In this document: positions 1-5,493 of the stretch, in pieces | Position numbering within the stretch: position 1 is the stretch's first letter | Layout: every line of letters begins with the position of its first letter | DNA from: Calditrichia bacterium | GTDB taxonomy: Bacteria > Calditrichota > Calditrichia > Calditrichales > Calditrichaceae | Direction of reading: 5' to 3' | Assembly (NCBI GenBank): GCA_027039465.1 | Contig: JALWEA010000491.1 | Span: 1-8,041, forward strand | DNA length: 8,041 nucleotides | Made by a program: the position numbers and the translations under genes | The notes under the pieces: model-generated | What the model was told of the DNA's origin: nothing | Seen by the model: the letters and a program-made list of their open reading frames with translations, nothing else | Database searches by the model: none

Positions 1-226
1 ATGTTAGGGATTCTTCGTTCCGCTAAAGCGGAACTCAGAATGACAGCTCAACACATGTCAATAGTGGGCCGAGAACCATGGCTGGCACCACGGATTATTA
101 AGATAGTGACATGAATTAATTAGGAATTAAGAACTGGGAACTTGTACGGCAATCGGAGGTGATCTTTCACATTATTGGGCAAAAACGCTTTCAACTCAAT
201 AGTTCGCCAAATGGACAGAATGCCCT
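1..226. other. Non-coding region downstream of tyrS
   Basis: This stretch lies downstream of the tyrS stop and reaches the left edge. It holds a REP-like palindrome (7-45) and otherwise no gene I can support. A frame open from base 1 to about 114 runs straight through the palindrome and has no visible SD, so I do not treat it as coding. I looked for a minus-strand terminator just after tyrS. Only short stems are visible, such as AACT/AGTT around 195-206, with no following T-run, so how the tyrS transcript ends is not clear from the sequence. Confidence 0.6.
7..45. repeat. REP-like palindromic element
   Basis: The element is an interrupted palindrome. ATTCT (10-14) pairs with AGAAT (37-41), a TC/TC internal loop follows, then GTTCCGC (17-23) pairs perfectly with GCGGAAC (28-34) around a TAAA loop. 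Its flanks, GGGATTCTTCG on one side and TCAGAATGACA on the other, resemble the dispersed intergenic repeats with 'GATTCTTCG...CAGAATGACA' ends that I recall from many bacterial genomes. TGACA (41-45) also has an inverted partner TGTCA at 56-60. It could be a REP/MITE relic or a transcript-end hairpin. No transposase is present here. Confidence 0.55.
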
Positions 227-1441
227 TTATCCGAGCCTGATTCGTACGAACTTACGTTTACCCACTTTTAAAATCTGGCCGTCCTTTAAATCTACCGTAA
301 AAAACGGGTCGGTTATTTTTTGTCCGTCAATACTGACCCCACCGCCGGTAATTAAGCGCCGCGCCTCGCTTTTGGAGTTGGCCGTTTTCGTGGCTAAAAG
401 AAGATCATCAATACGCATTTGCGTCTGGGTGAACTTCATTTCCGGCATTTCATCGGGGATATCCTTTTTGACGAACACTTTTTTAAACTCGGCCGAGGCA
501 TAATCCGCCGCTTCTTTACCATGGTACATGCGAACCAAAGTGTAGGCCAGTTGCATTTTTAAATCGCGGGGATTGGTTTTGGGATCTTCCAATTTGGCTT
601 TGATTTCATCCAACGTTTTCTGATCCACATCCGTCACCAATTCAAAGTAGCGGTAAATCAATTCATCGGGGATAGACATCGTTTTGCCGTACATTTCTTT
701 GGGATCTTCATCGATACCGATGTAATTGCCGATCGATTTACTCATGCGCTGCTTACCGTCCAGACCTTCCAAAACCGGCAGGGTTAAAATAACCTGGGGT
801 TCCTGTCCGTATTCGCGCTGAATATCTCGCCCGATAACCAAATTAAATTTCTGTTCCGTAGCGCCGATTTCCACATCCGCCCGAATCATCACCGAATCGT
901 ATCCCTGCATCAGCGGGTAGAAAAATTCATGAATGCTGATCGGCTGCTGATTGGCGTAGCGTTTGGCAAAATCGTCACGTTCCAACATGCGCGCCACCGT
1001 AAATTTGGAGGCCAGCTCCATGATTTCCGCAAAATTCATTTTACTGAACCACTCGCCGTTAAACCGCACGATGGTTTTTTTAGAATCAAGAATTTTAAAA
1101 AATTGTTCCTGATAGGTTTTGGCGTGTTCCATCACCTGTTCGTGCGTTAAGCGGGGGCGGGTGGTATTTTTTTCGCTGGGATCACCGACCATAGCCGTGT
1201 AATCGCCGATGATAACCACAACCTGATGCCCCAAATCCTGAAAATGCTTCAGCTTGCGAATACCCACCGTGTGTCCCAAGTGAATATCCGGTGCGGTAGG
1301 ATCAAATCCCTGCTTGATAACCAGCGGTTTATTTTCTTTGATCGAACGTTCTATTTTTTTGACCATCTCTTCTTCGGGCAGCAGTTCCACTATGCCCCGC
1401 TTGATCAAATCCATTTGTTCGTTTAACGGAGGAAAACTCAT
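227..1441 (-). CDS. tyrS: Tyrosyl-tRNA synthetase (type 2, TyrZ-like)
   Basis: A cytoplasmic class I synthetase that activates tyrosine with ATP and loads it onto tRNA-Tyr. The 404 residues show the HIGH-box variant HLGH (54-57), the tyrosine-pocket pattern Y175/Q179/D182 in YPLMQGYD, the KMSKS loop as RMSKS (232-236), and a C-terminal S4-type RNA-binding domain (about 342-404). The HLGH and RMSKS forms and the overall length fit the TyrZ/type-2 branch rather than the E. coli-type branch with KFGKT. The frame stays open upstream to 1519, but I choose the ATG at 1441: AAAGGA (1452-1447) sits 5 bases upstream, family homology begins there, and the longer start would overlap smpB. It lies 19 bases after smpB, so the two are probably co-transcribed. 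No T-box leader is seen. Confidence 0.97.
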   Translation of the reverse strand: MSFPPLNEQMDLIKRGIVELLPEEEMVKKIERSIKENKPLVIKQGFDPTAPDIHLGHTVGIRKLKHFQDLGHQVVVIIGDYTAMVGDPSEKNTTRPRLTHEQVMEHAKTYQEQFFKILDSKKTIVRFNGEWFSKMNFAEIMELASKFTVARMLERDDFAKRYANQQPISIHEFFYPLMQGYDSVMIRADVEIGATEQKFNLVIGRDIQREYGQEPQVILTLPVLEGLDGKQRMSKSIGNYIGIDEDPKEMYGKTMSIPDELIYRYFELVTDVDQKTLDEIKAKLEDPKTNPRDLKMQLAYTLVRMYHGKEAADYASAEFKKVFVKKDIPDEMPEMKFTQTQMRIDDLLLATKTANSKSEARRLITGGGVSIDGQKITDPFFTVDLKDGQILKVGKRKFVRIRLG

Positions 1442-1446
1442 GGTTG

Positions 1447-1452
1447 TCCTTT
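1447..1452 (-). promoter_or_regulatory. Ribosome binding site of tyrS
   Basis: AAAGGA on the minus strand, 5 bases before the ATG at 1441 and within the smpB-tyrS gap. It decides between this start and the longer in-frame start at 1519 inside smpB. Confidence 0.8.
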
Positions 1453-1460
1453 CTCCCTTA

Positions 1461-1925
1461 TCATTGGTAGTTTTGTTTACGCAAACGTTCCATTTCCCGT
1501 TTTTGGTCGCGCTCTGCAATGGAAGCGCGTTTGTCGTATTGCTTTTTGCCTTTGGCCACCCCCAACTCGATCTTCACCAGATGGCGTTTGAAATAAACTT
1601 TTAACGGAACGATGGTAATGCCTTTTTCTTCCACGTAGCGCTGCAAACGCTTTAATTCACGTTTATGTAACAACAATTTGCGATCGCGTCTGGGATCGGG
1701 ACTTTCAAAAGCCGCCTGTTTGTAAGGCGAAATGTGCATGCCGATCAGCCAAAGCTCACCTTTGCGAAATCGCGCATACGAATCTTGCAAATTAACACGG
1801 CCTTCCCGAATCGATTTAACCTCGCTGCCCTGCAGGGCTATACCGGCCTCAATCGTATCAACAATATTGTATTCGTGCCGTGCTTTTTTGTTATTGGATA
1901 CAACCCGAATCCCTGTTTCCGTCAT
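1461..1925 (-). CDS. smpB: SsrA-binding protein SmpB
   Basis: A small RNA-binding protein that carries tmRNA (SsrA) into stalled ribosomes for trans-translation, which releases the ribosome and tags the incomplete peptide. The 154 residues match the usual family size. Recognisable blocks are the NKKARHEY start of the OB-like barrel (12-19), the ALQGSEVKSIREGRVNL block (about 31-47), and the basic tail with KKQYDKR and a run of Arg/Lys that normally enters the mRNA channel as a helix. The ATG at 1925 is the only reasonable start, although its SD is weak (at best GAAG-like). It appears to be the first gene of a smpB-tyrS transcript, with a promoter about 110 bases upstream. The ssrA RNA gene itself is not in this window. 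Confidence 0.97.
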   Translation of the reverse strand: MTETGIRVVSNNKKARHEYNIVDTIEAGIALQGSEVKSIREGRVNLQDSYARFRKGELWLIGMHISPYKQAAFESPDPRRDRKLLLHKRELKRLQRYVEEKGITIVPLKVYFKRHLVKIELGVAKGKKQYDKRASIAERDQKREMERLRKQNYQ

Positions 1926-2029
1926 AAAATCAGCTTCACTTTTAAGTTAATAATTATGTTGCAGTGGCAAAGTACCTTATTTCCAAAGCCATTGCCTGCC
2001 CGAATTCGTTTTCTTAAAAAATCAGAGTC

Positions 2030-2050
2030 CCAATTATAACCATAATTTGG
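2030..2050. repeat. Imperfect palindrome over the smpB promoter
   Basis: CCAATTAT (2030-2037) is mirrored by ATAATTTGG (2042-2050) around AACC, with one extra T in the right arm. It covers the predicted -10 and part of the spacer, where a dimeric repressor would block RNA polymerase. AT-rich sequence makes chance palindromes common, so the operator role is inference only. Confidence 0.3.
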
Positions 2051-2061
2051 CTTTTGAGCAA
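2033..2061 (-). promoter_or_regulatory. Predicted sigma-70-type promoter for smpB-tyrS
   Basis: Read on the minus strand, a TTGCTC -35 element (2061-2056) is followed after 17 bases by a perfect TATAAT -10 element (2038-2033). Transcription would start near 2026, giving a leader of about 100 bases before smpB. The -35 is poor (3 of 6). An imperfect palindrome (2030-2050) overlaps the -10 and could be an operator. Confidence 0.55.
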
Positions 2062-2095
2062 GCTATAATGAGAGAAGCTTAACAGGTAAGGAAAT

Positions 2096-3421
2096 TTAGA
2101 GCAAATAAAACTTGGATTTCCGAGGAAATACGCACTCAACCCAAGCGGCATGCCATCCGTCTTGATCAGCGACCAAGCTCATATTGAAAATATCCCCGGC
2201 ATGGATGTCGTCCGTATTCAAAGCCGATAAATCGACCAAATATTTGTCATTCAAATGAATATCTTCCACAAAGTAGCGCGAGCCTTGCATGCCCGTAACT
2301 TCAAAGAAACCCTCAATTAACGACGGATCGTTCCGTGCGGGTGAAATCTGAAATTCAACATAAGAATGCATTTTGTGAAATTTTTGCGTAATGGCAAACG
2401 TACGTAACAAATCCTTAAGTGTGTCGTCGCTGTTGAGCTCTTCGAAAGTTTGTACCAAATTTGTCTCATACTGATAATCAACAAAGTTCAGAAACGATTT
2501 GAAGGTCTGCATTTCTTTGGTAAAATCAATACCATCTTCCGAAGCCAATTCGGTTGGCAACACAACGCTTAAGAACTCTTCCAAATCATCGCGCGTCAGG
2601 TCTTCTACACTCAATGCGCCGATATAGGCGGTAATAAACTTACCAAACAACTCCAAAGTTGTTAGAGACTGTAAATTTGCCGTATTCTGCAAGGCTTTAA
2701 ATTCTTCTATGGCCGTAAATAAATCGGCTGAAGGTAATTTCCAGAGCTCATCCGGCTCGTCGGGATCAAAATCGCTTTCATCCCAGGGATCGAATTCGTT
2801 CCACTCGTTATCTTCCGATGACAACAAATTTTCGAACAGAGCACTCGCGTTTTCCTGAGGGTACAATAAAAAGTTATGGCCTTCGTTTTTAATTAAATTA
2901 ATAATGTGATTGTTAATAAAATGAATCAAATCCTGCAAAAATGCATCGCCTTCATCCGCGGTTAAACGCAAATCAAAATGATAAAAGTCAATAATAGCAT
3001 CGATTAAAACAAAATTCAGAAGATCATATTTCAGGCAATCTTCTTTGTTCGAGCAAGAACGGGTTCCCAATTGAAGATTTTCCGGAAGCCTGCCCATGGA
3101 CAGCAATTCATCCGTGGAAATTTTCTTGTTCAACTGGATGGGGCAATTAAGCGGGCATACGCCAAAACAATTTTTTTCGAAAAAAAGCTGCACACTGTCG
3201 CCAATTAAAAAAGAAAGGCTGGTAATTTCATCTTTATCCAACAAGAATTCTTCATTCACATTATGCTGGTTCGGGAAAAAATCATGTTCCAGAATATCCG
3301 CCACGGAATTCATCAACAAATAGATAAAATAATCCAAATTGGTTAATTCGTAAACTTCTTTTTCCCATGCTCTGACAAACTCCGTTGCGGGAATGTAAAT
3401 TTTTTTAAATTGTTCGGCCAA
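2096..3421 (-). CDS. Hypothetical acidic protein with cysteine cluster
   Basis: I do not recognise this 441-residue protein. It has no signal peptide or clear membrane segment, so it is probably cytoplasmic. The N-terminal part (1-190) is mainly helical in character and contains C85-x3-C89-x3-C93 and, 30 residues on, C123-x5-C129, a possible metal site. A very acidic linker (about 203-226, rich in Asp/Glu/Trp/Pro) separates it from a second helical segment (230-350) and a C-terminal, apparently beta-rich part (about 353-434). The start is TTG, with AAGGAGG six bases upstream; the next in-frame Met is residue 37. It precedes smpB on the same strand but is separated by 170 bases and a separate promoter, so functional linkage to translation rescue is unproven. 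Confidence 0.85.
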   Translation of the reverse strand: MAEQFKKIYIPATEFVRAWEKEVYELTNLDYFIYLLMNSVADILEHDFFPNQHNVNEEFLLDKDEITSLSFLIGDSVQLFFEKNCFGVCPLNCPIQLNKKISTDELLSMGRLPENLQLGTRSCSNKEDCLKYDLLNFVLIDAIIDFYHFDLRLTADEGDAFLQDLIHFINNHIINLIKNEGHNFLLYPQENASALFENLLSSEDNEWNEFDPWDESDFDPDEPDELWKLPSADLFTAIEEFKALQNTANLQSLTTLELFGKFITAYIGALSVEDLTRDDLEEFLSVVLPTELASEDGIDFTKEMQTFKSFLNFVDYQYETNLVQTFEELNSDDTLKDLLRTFAITQKFHKMHSYVEFQISPARNDPSLIEGFFEVTGMQGSRYFVEDIHLNDKYLVDLSALNTDDIHAGDIFNMSLVADQDGWHAAWVECVFPRKSKFYLL

Positions 3422-3427
3422 ATCGTT

Positions 3428-3434
3428 CCTCCTT
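3428..3434 (-). promoter_or_regulatory. Strong ribosome binding site fixing a TTG start
   Basis: AAGGAGG on the minus strand, 6 bases before the TTG codon at 3421-3419. Its strength and ideal spacing are the reason for calling TTG rather than the internal Met 36 codons later. Confidence 0.8.
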
Positions 3435-3443
3435 CAACTGGCA

Positions 3444-3472
3444 AATATATACCCGATTGCCATGATTATCAA
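3444..3472 (-). promoter_or_regulatory. Predicted promoter of the 441-residue gene
   Basis: On the minus strand TTGATA (3472-3467, 5 of 6 to consensus) and TATATT (3449-3444, 5 of 6) are spaced by exactly 17 bases. The start of transcription would fall near 3437, only about 16 bases before the TTG codon, so the leader would barely contain the SD. This is the best sigma-70-like promoter in the window. Confidence 0.65.
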
Positions 3473-3553
3473 ATCTAAAATTGCGATCATTTGTTCCCGA
3501 AAAATACAAATAATGAAGCGGATACGAATTTTTTAATCGGTGGCTGTTTTACC

Positions 3554-3569
3554 GTGCACCTTGATGCAC
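3554..3569. repeat. Short inverted repeat GTGCA/TGCAC
   Basis: GTGCA (3554-3558) and TGCAC (3565-3569) form a perfect 5-base inverted repeat around CCTTGA. A run of five T follows at 3574-3578, but the stem is short and not GC-rich enough for a confident terminator. It could equally be a protein-binding site. Confidence 0.3.
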
Positions 3570-3603
3570 TTGAGTTTTTAGCGGCAAACCTCAAAATTGT
3601 TTA

Positions 3604-3633
3604 TTGCGAAAATCAAATAGAATTTCATATAAG
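3604..3633 (+). promoter_or_regulatory. Candidate promoter for the DJ-1/PfpI gene
   Basis: TTGCGA (3604-3609, 4 of 6) and TATAAG (3628-3633, 5 of 6) are separated by 18 bases. A transcript from here would have a leader of about 190 bases containing the 40-base-spaced repeats. A weaker alternative closer to the gene, TTGTAA near 3783 followed 17 bases later by CATTAA, is less like consensus. Confidence 0.4.
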
Positions 3634-3670
3634 ATTTTTGTAAATTGCAATCCGATTCGTTCTACTCCTT

Positions 3671-3734
3671 GAAATGACGTCAAGGAATCATGCCATTTTC
3701 TTAATAATCCGAGATGAAGTCAAGGATTGACGCC
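3671..3734. repeat. Imperfect 24-base direct repeats, 40-base period
   Basis: The copies at 3671-3694 and 3711-3734 agree at 19 of 24 positions, sharing the core GTCAAGGA. The first copy includes the 8-base palindrome TGACGTCA (3675-3682), and with the bases before it gives CCTTGA (3667-3672) facing TCAAGG (3680-3685). The second contains GTCAA-GGA-TTGAC (3719-3731). The flanks do not match. They may be paired operator sites or the remnant of a small dispersed repeat. Confidence 0.45.
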
Positions 3735-3813
3735 CCTAAAAAAACGGTAATGTCAGGCAGGAACCAAACAAGCGCAATTTTGTTGTAAGTAATATTCATA
3801 CCAACCATTAATC

Positions 3814-3821
3814 AAAGGAGG
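3814..3821 (+). promoter_or_regulatory. Ribosome binding site of the DJ-1/PfpI gene
   Basis: AAAGGAGG lies 6 bases before the ATG at 3828, a near-perfect anti-SD match that predicts strong translation. Confidence 0.85.
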
Positions 3822-3827
3822 CGTATT

Positions 3828-4415
3828 ATGGCAAAGAAAAAGATTTTGATGCTCGTCGGCGACTTCGGCGAAGATTACGAAACCATGGTTCCTTTTCAGA
3901 TTTTAACCATGGTCGGTCATGAGGTGCATGCCGTATGTCCCGGCAAAAAAGCGGGTCAAACCGTAAAAACCGCCATTCATGATTTTGAGGGCGACCAAAC
4001 TTACAGCGAAAAACGCGGGCACAACTTTGCGGTTAATTACGATTTTGACAAAGTAAAACCCGAAGATTACGATGCGCTGGTCATCCCGGGCGGACGCGCT
4101 CCCGAATATTTGCGACTTGATGATCGTGTGGTGGAAATCGTTCGCCATTTTGGTCAGGCAAACAAACCGATCGCAGCCATTTGCCACGGGCCTCAACTTT
4201 TGGCGGCAGCAGGCGTTTTGAAAGGCAAACACTCAAGTTCCTATCCTGCAGTTAAAACCGAAGTGGAATTAGCCGGTGGCACATGGGTGCCGAACAATGA
4301 AACATTTACCAATGCCCACACCGACGGAAATTTGGTTTCCGCTCCGGCATGGCCGGCACATCCGGAATGGATGCGTCAATTTCTTGAAGTATTGGGATCC
4401 AAAATCGAAGCTTAA
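3828..4415 (+). CDS. DJ-1/PfpI family protein
   Basis: A member of the glutamine-amidotransferase-like DJ-1/PfpI superfamily, probably cytoplasmic, 195 residues. The nucleophile elbow AICHGPQLL places Cys119 followed by His120, the pair characteristic of PfpI-type proteins. Glu15 in FGEDYE aligns with the acidic residue that polarises the nucleophile in Pyrococcus PfpI. The sheet motif YDALVIPGG (81-89) precedes the helix leading to the elbow. It is longer than classical PfpI (about 166 residues) through a segment around 40-70, as in the branch that includes plant DJ-1D-like glyoxalase III proteins. Family members are reported as proteases, deglycases, glyoxalases or chaperones, and sequence alone does not decide which. 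A hairpin with a T-run follows the stop by 10 bases, so much of its transcript may end there. Confidence 0.93.
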   Translation: MAKKKILMLVGDFGEDYETMVPFQILTMVGHEVHAVCPGKKAGQTVKTAIHDFEGDQTYSEKRGHNFAVNYDFDKVKPEDYDALVIPGGRAPEYLRLDDRVVEIVRHFGQANKPIAAICHGPQLLAAAGVLKGKHSSSYPAVKTEVELAGGTWVPNNETFTNAHTDGNLVSAPAWPAHPEWMRQFLEVLGSKIEA

Positions 4416-4425
4416 ATTTGCGAAC

Positions 4426-4449
4426 GGCCTGCCTTTGGGCGGGCCTTTT
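4426..4449 (+). terminator. Intrinsic terminator or attenuator after the DJ-1 gene
   Basis: GGCCTGCC (4426-4433) pairs over all 8 bases with GGCGGGCC (4438-4445), one pair being G-U, around a TTTG loop, and is followed by TTTT and then AACTTT. The stem is strong and the T-run short, so termination is probably partial. It ends only 23 bases before the next gene on the same strand, which would therefore depend on read-through or an unseen promoter. Confidence 0.75.
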
Positions 4450-4472
4450 AACTTTCGTTTCAGGGAAGAAAA

Positions 4473-5477
4473 ATGCGTATTGAAAAAACTGTCTTGGGAA
4501 AACCTTTCGCCGACAACGCTCTTTATGTCCGCTTAAATTCCGGTCAAAAAATCCACCGCTTTTTATTCGACTGCGGCGAAGGCACGTGTAATGAACTTTC
4601 CATCGGTGAACTTCAAAAGATCGATCACCTCTTTTTTTCTCATTTTCATTTGGATCATATTGCGGGCTTTGATCATTTCATTCGTGCCAACTACAATCGC
4701 ATTACAAAACCCGTACACATTTGGGGGCCTAAGACGACAACCGAAGTTATTTTCCATCGCCTGAACAGTTTTACCTGGAATTTGATTGACGAAGTACCCT
4801 CGCGGTGGATTATTCATGAGATCACCCCGCAAAAAATTTTAACCACAGAGTTGCGTGCTTCGGAAGCATTTGCCCAAAAGCATCCCGTCGGGGTTCGGGA
4901 TTTTAATTCTACCATTCTCGAAACCGCGGATTACCGTCTGTCGATTCGGTTTTTAGAGCATCGCATTAAAGTGTTGGGATTTAAGTTGCAAGAAAAAGCG
5001 CGCTTGAATATTAGCAAAGCGGCTTTAATACGAAATAGCTTACCCGAAGGTCATTATCTTGAGAAGCTAAAGGATCCTAAGGTGGATAATGACCAACAAT
5101 TAAAAGTGGGCGATCAAATATTTACCGTTGGACATTTGCGTAAACTGTTATTAGAGAAACAACCCGGTGAATGCCTGGCCTATTTAACGGATTTCATTTT
5201 TCAAGAGAGCCGTCTTAAGGAATGGGCAGACTGGCTTAACGGATGTGACGAGCTTGTCTGCGAAAGCCAGTATTTAAGCAATGACCGGGAATTAGCCCGA
5301 GAAAATTTTCATCTGACAACCGATCAGGCCGCCAAGCTGGCCAAAGAAGCCAAGGTTAAATCCTTAACACTCATTCATTTTTCCAGACGTTACCAAAATG
5401 AAAAACCCGATTTGTTCTTGGAAGAAGCTAATAAAATTTTCCCGGCAAGCCATTTGCCCGAAGGCTGGAATTCCTGA
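4473..5477 (+). CDS. RNase Z-like metallo-beta-lactamase-fold hydrolase
   Basis: A 334-residue MBL-fold protein that resembles ribonuclease Z, the endonuclease that trims 3' ends of tRNA precursors. It shows the RNase Z-type FDCGEGT strand (32-38), the zinc motif HFHLDH (57-62), a further metal His163 within LEHRIKVLGFKLQEK, a bridging Asp240 in LTDF, and the C-terminal HFSRRY (302-307). The block after 163, including LPEGHYLEKLKDPK, aligns with the RNase Z region having a PxGxxxxxLK pattern. Two departures stand out: the N-terminus lacks the usual GTGxxxP loop, having LGKPFADNAL, and the HEAT motif reads CESQ (263-266), with Glu264 kept and the His replaced. I see no clear GP-rich tRNA-clamping arm. 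It may be a true RNase Z or a related hydrolase. SD AGGGA (4462-4466) precedes the ATG by 6 bases. Confidence 0.8.
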   Translation: MRIEKTVLGKPFADNALYVRLNSGQKIHRFLFDCGEGTCNELSIGELQKIDHLFFSHFHLDHIAGFDHFIRANYNRITKPVHIWGPKTTTEVIFHRLNSFTWNLIDEVPSRWIIHEITPQKILTTELRASEAFAQKHPVGVRDFNSTILETADYRLSIRFLEHRIKVLGFKLQEKARLNISKAALIRNSLPEGHYLEKLKDPKVDNDQQLKVGDQIFTVGHLRKLLLEKQPGECLAYLTDFIFQESRLKEWADWLNGCDELVCESQYLSNDRELARENFHLTTDQAAKLAKEAKVKSLTLIHFSRRYQNEKPDLFLEEANKIFPASHLPEGWNS

Positions 5478-5484
5478 TGGAATT
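5469..5484. terminator. Small hairpin between convergent genes
   Basis: AATTCC (5469-5474) and GGAATT (5479-5484) form a perfect 6-base stem with a TGAT loop that contains the stop codon of the MBL gene. The gene arriving from the other side stops at 5494. The position suits a shared bidirectional terminator, but the stem is AT-rich and no T-run follows in either direction, so this is weak. Confidence 0.25.
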
Positions 5485-5493
5485 GAAGCGAAT

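Larger units (their letters stand above)
3422..3827. other. Divergent intergenic region with repeats
   Basis: No gene is supported in this 406-base gap between two divergently transcribed genes. It holds the promoter and SD of the left gene (3428-3472), a short perfect inverted repeat (3554-3569), a weaker plus-strand promoter candidate (3604-3633), and a pair of 24-base imperfect direct repeats 40 bases apart (3671-3694, 3711-3734). The SD of the DJ-1 gene is at its right end. The hexamer CCTTGA or its complement TCAAGG appears four times between 3559 and 3725. I do not recognise a known riboswitch. Confidence 0.6.

Noticed and set aside
1..114. Frame open from the ATG at base 1
   Set aside because: It reads through the REP-like palindrome, has no visible SD within the window and ends after 37 codons.
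159..503. A plus-strand open frame antisense to the end of tyrS
   Set aside because: It lies almost wholly opposite conserved tyrS codons, has low-complexity unrelated content and is a shadow frame. Other antisense frames over tyrS, smpB, the 441-residue gene, the DJ-1 gene and the HD-GYP gene were rejected for the same reason.
1442..1519. A longer N-terminus for TyrS starting at 1519 (26 extra residues)
   Set aside because: The extension overlaps the 3' end of smpB, shows no synthetase homology, and the ATG at 1441 has its own SD.
2060..2080. AAGCT/AGCTT stem after the 441-residue gene as a terminator
   Set aside because: Five-base AT-rich stem, 11-base loop and no T-run on the minus strand.
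3640..3827. A riboswitch in the possible DJ-1 leader
   Set aside because: I compared it by eye with TPP, glycine and c-di-GMP consensus motifs and found no matching core; only short repeats are present.
4276..4536. A plus-strand frame bridging the DJ-1 and RNase Z-like genes
   Set aside because: It overlaps both genes out of frame and crosses the terminator hairpin; no SD or homology.
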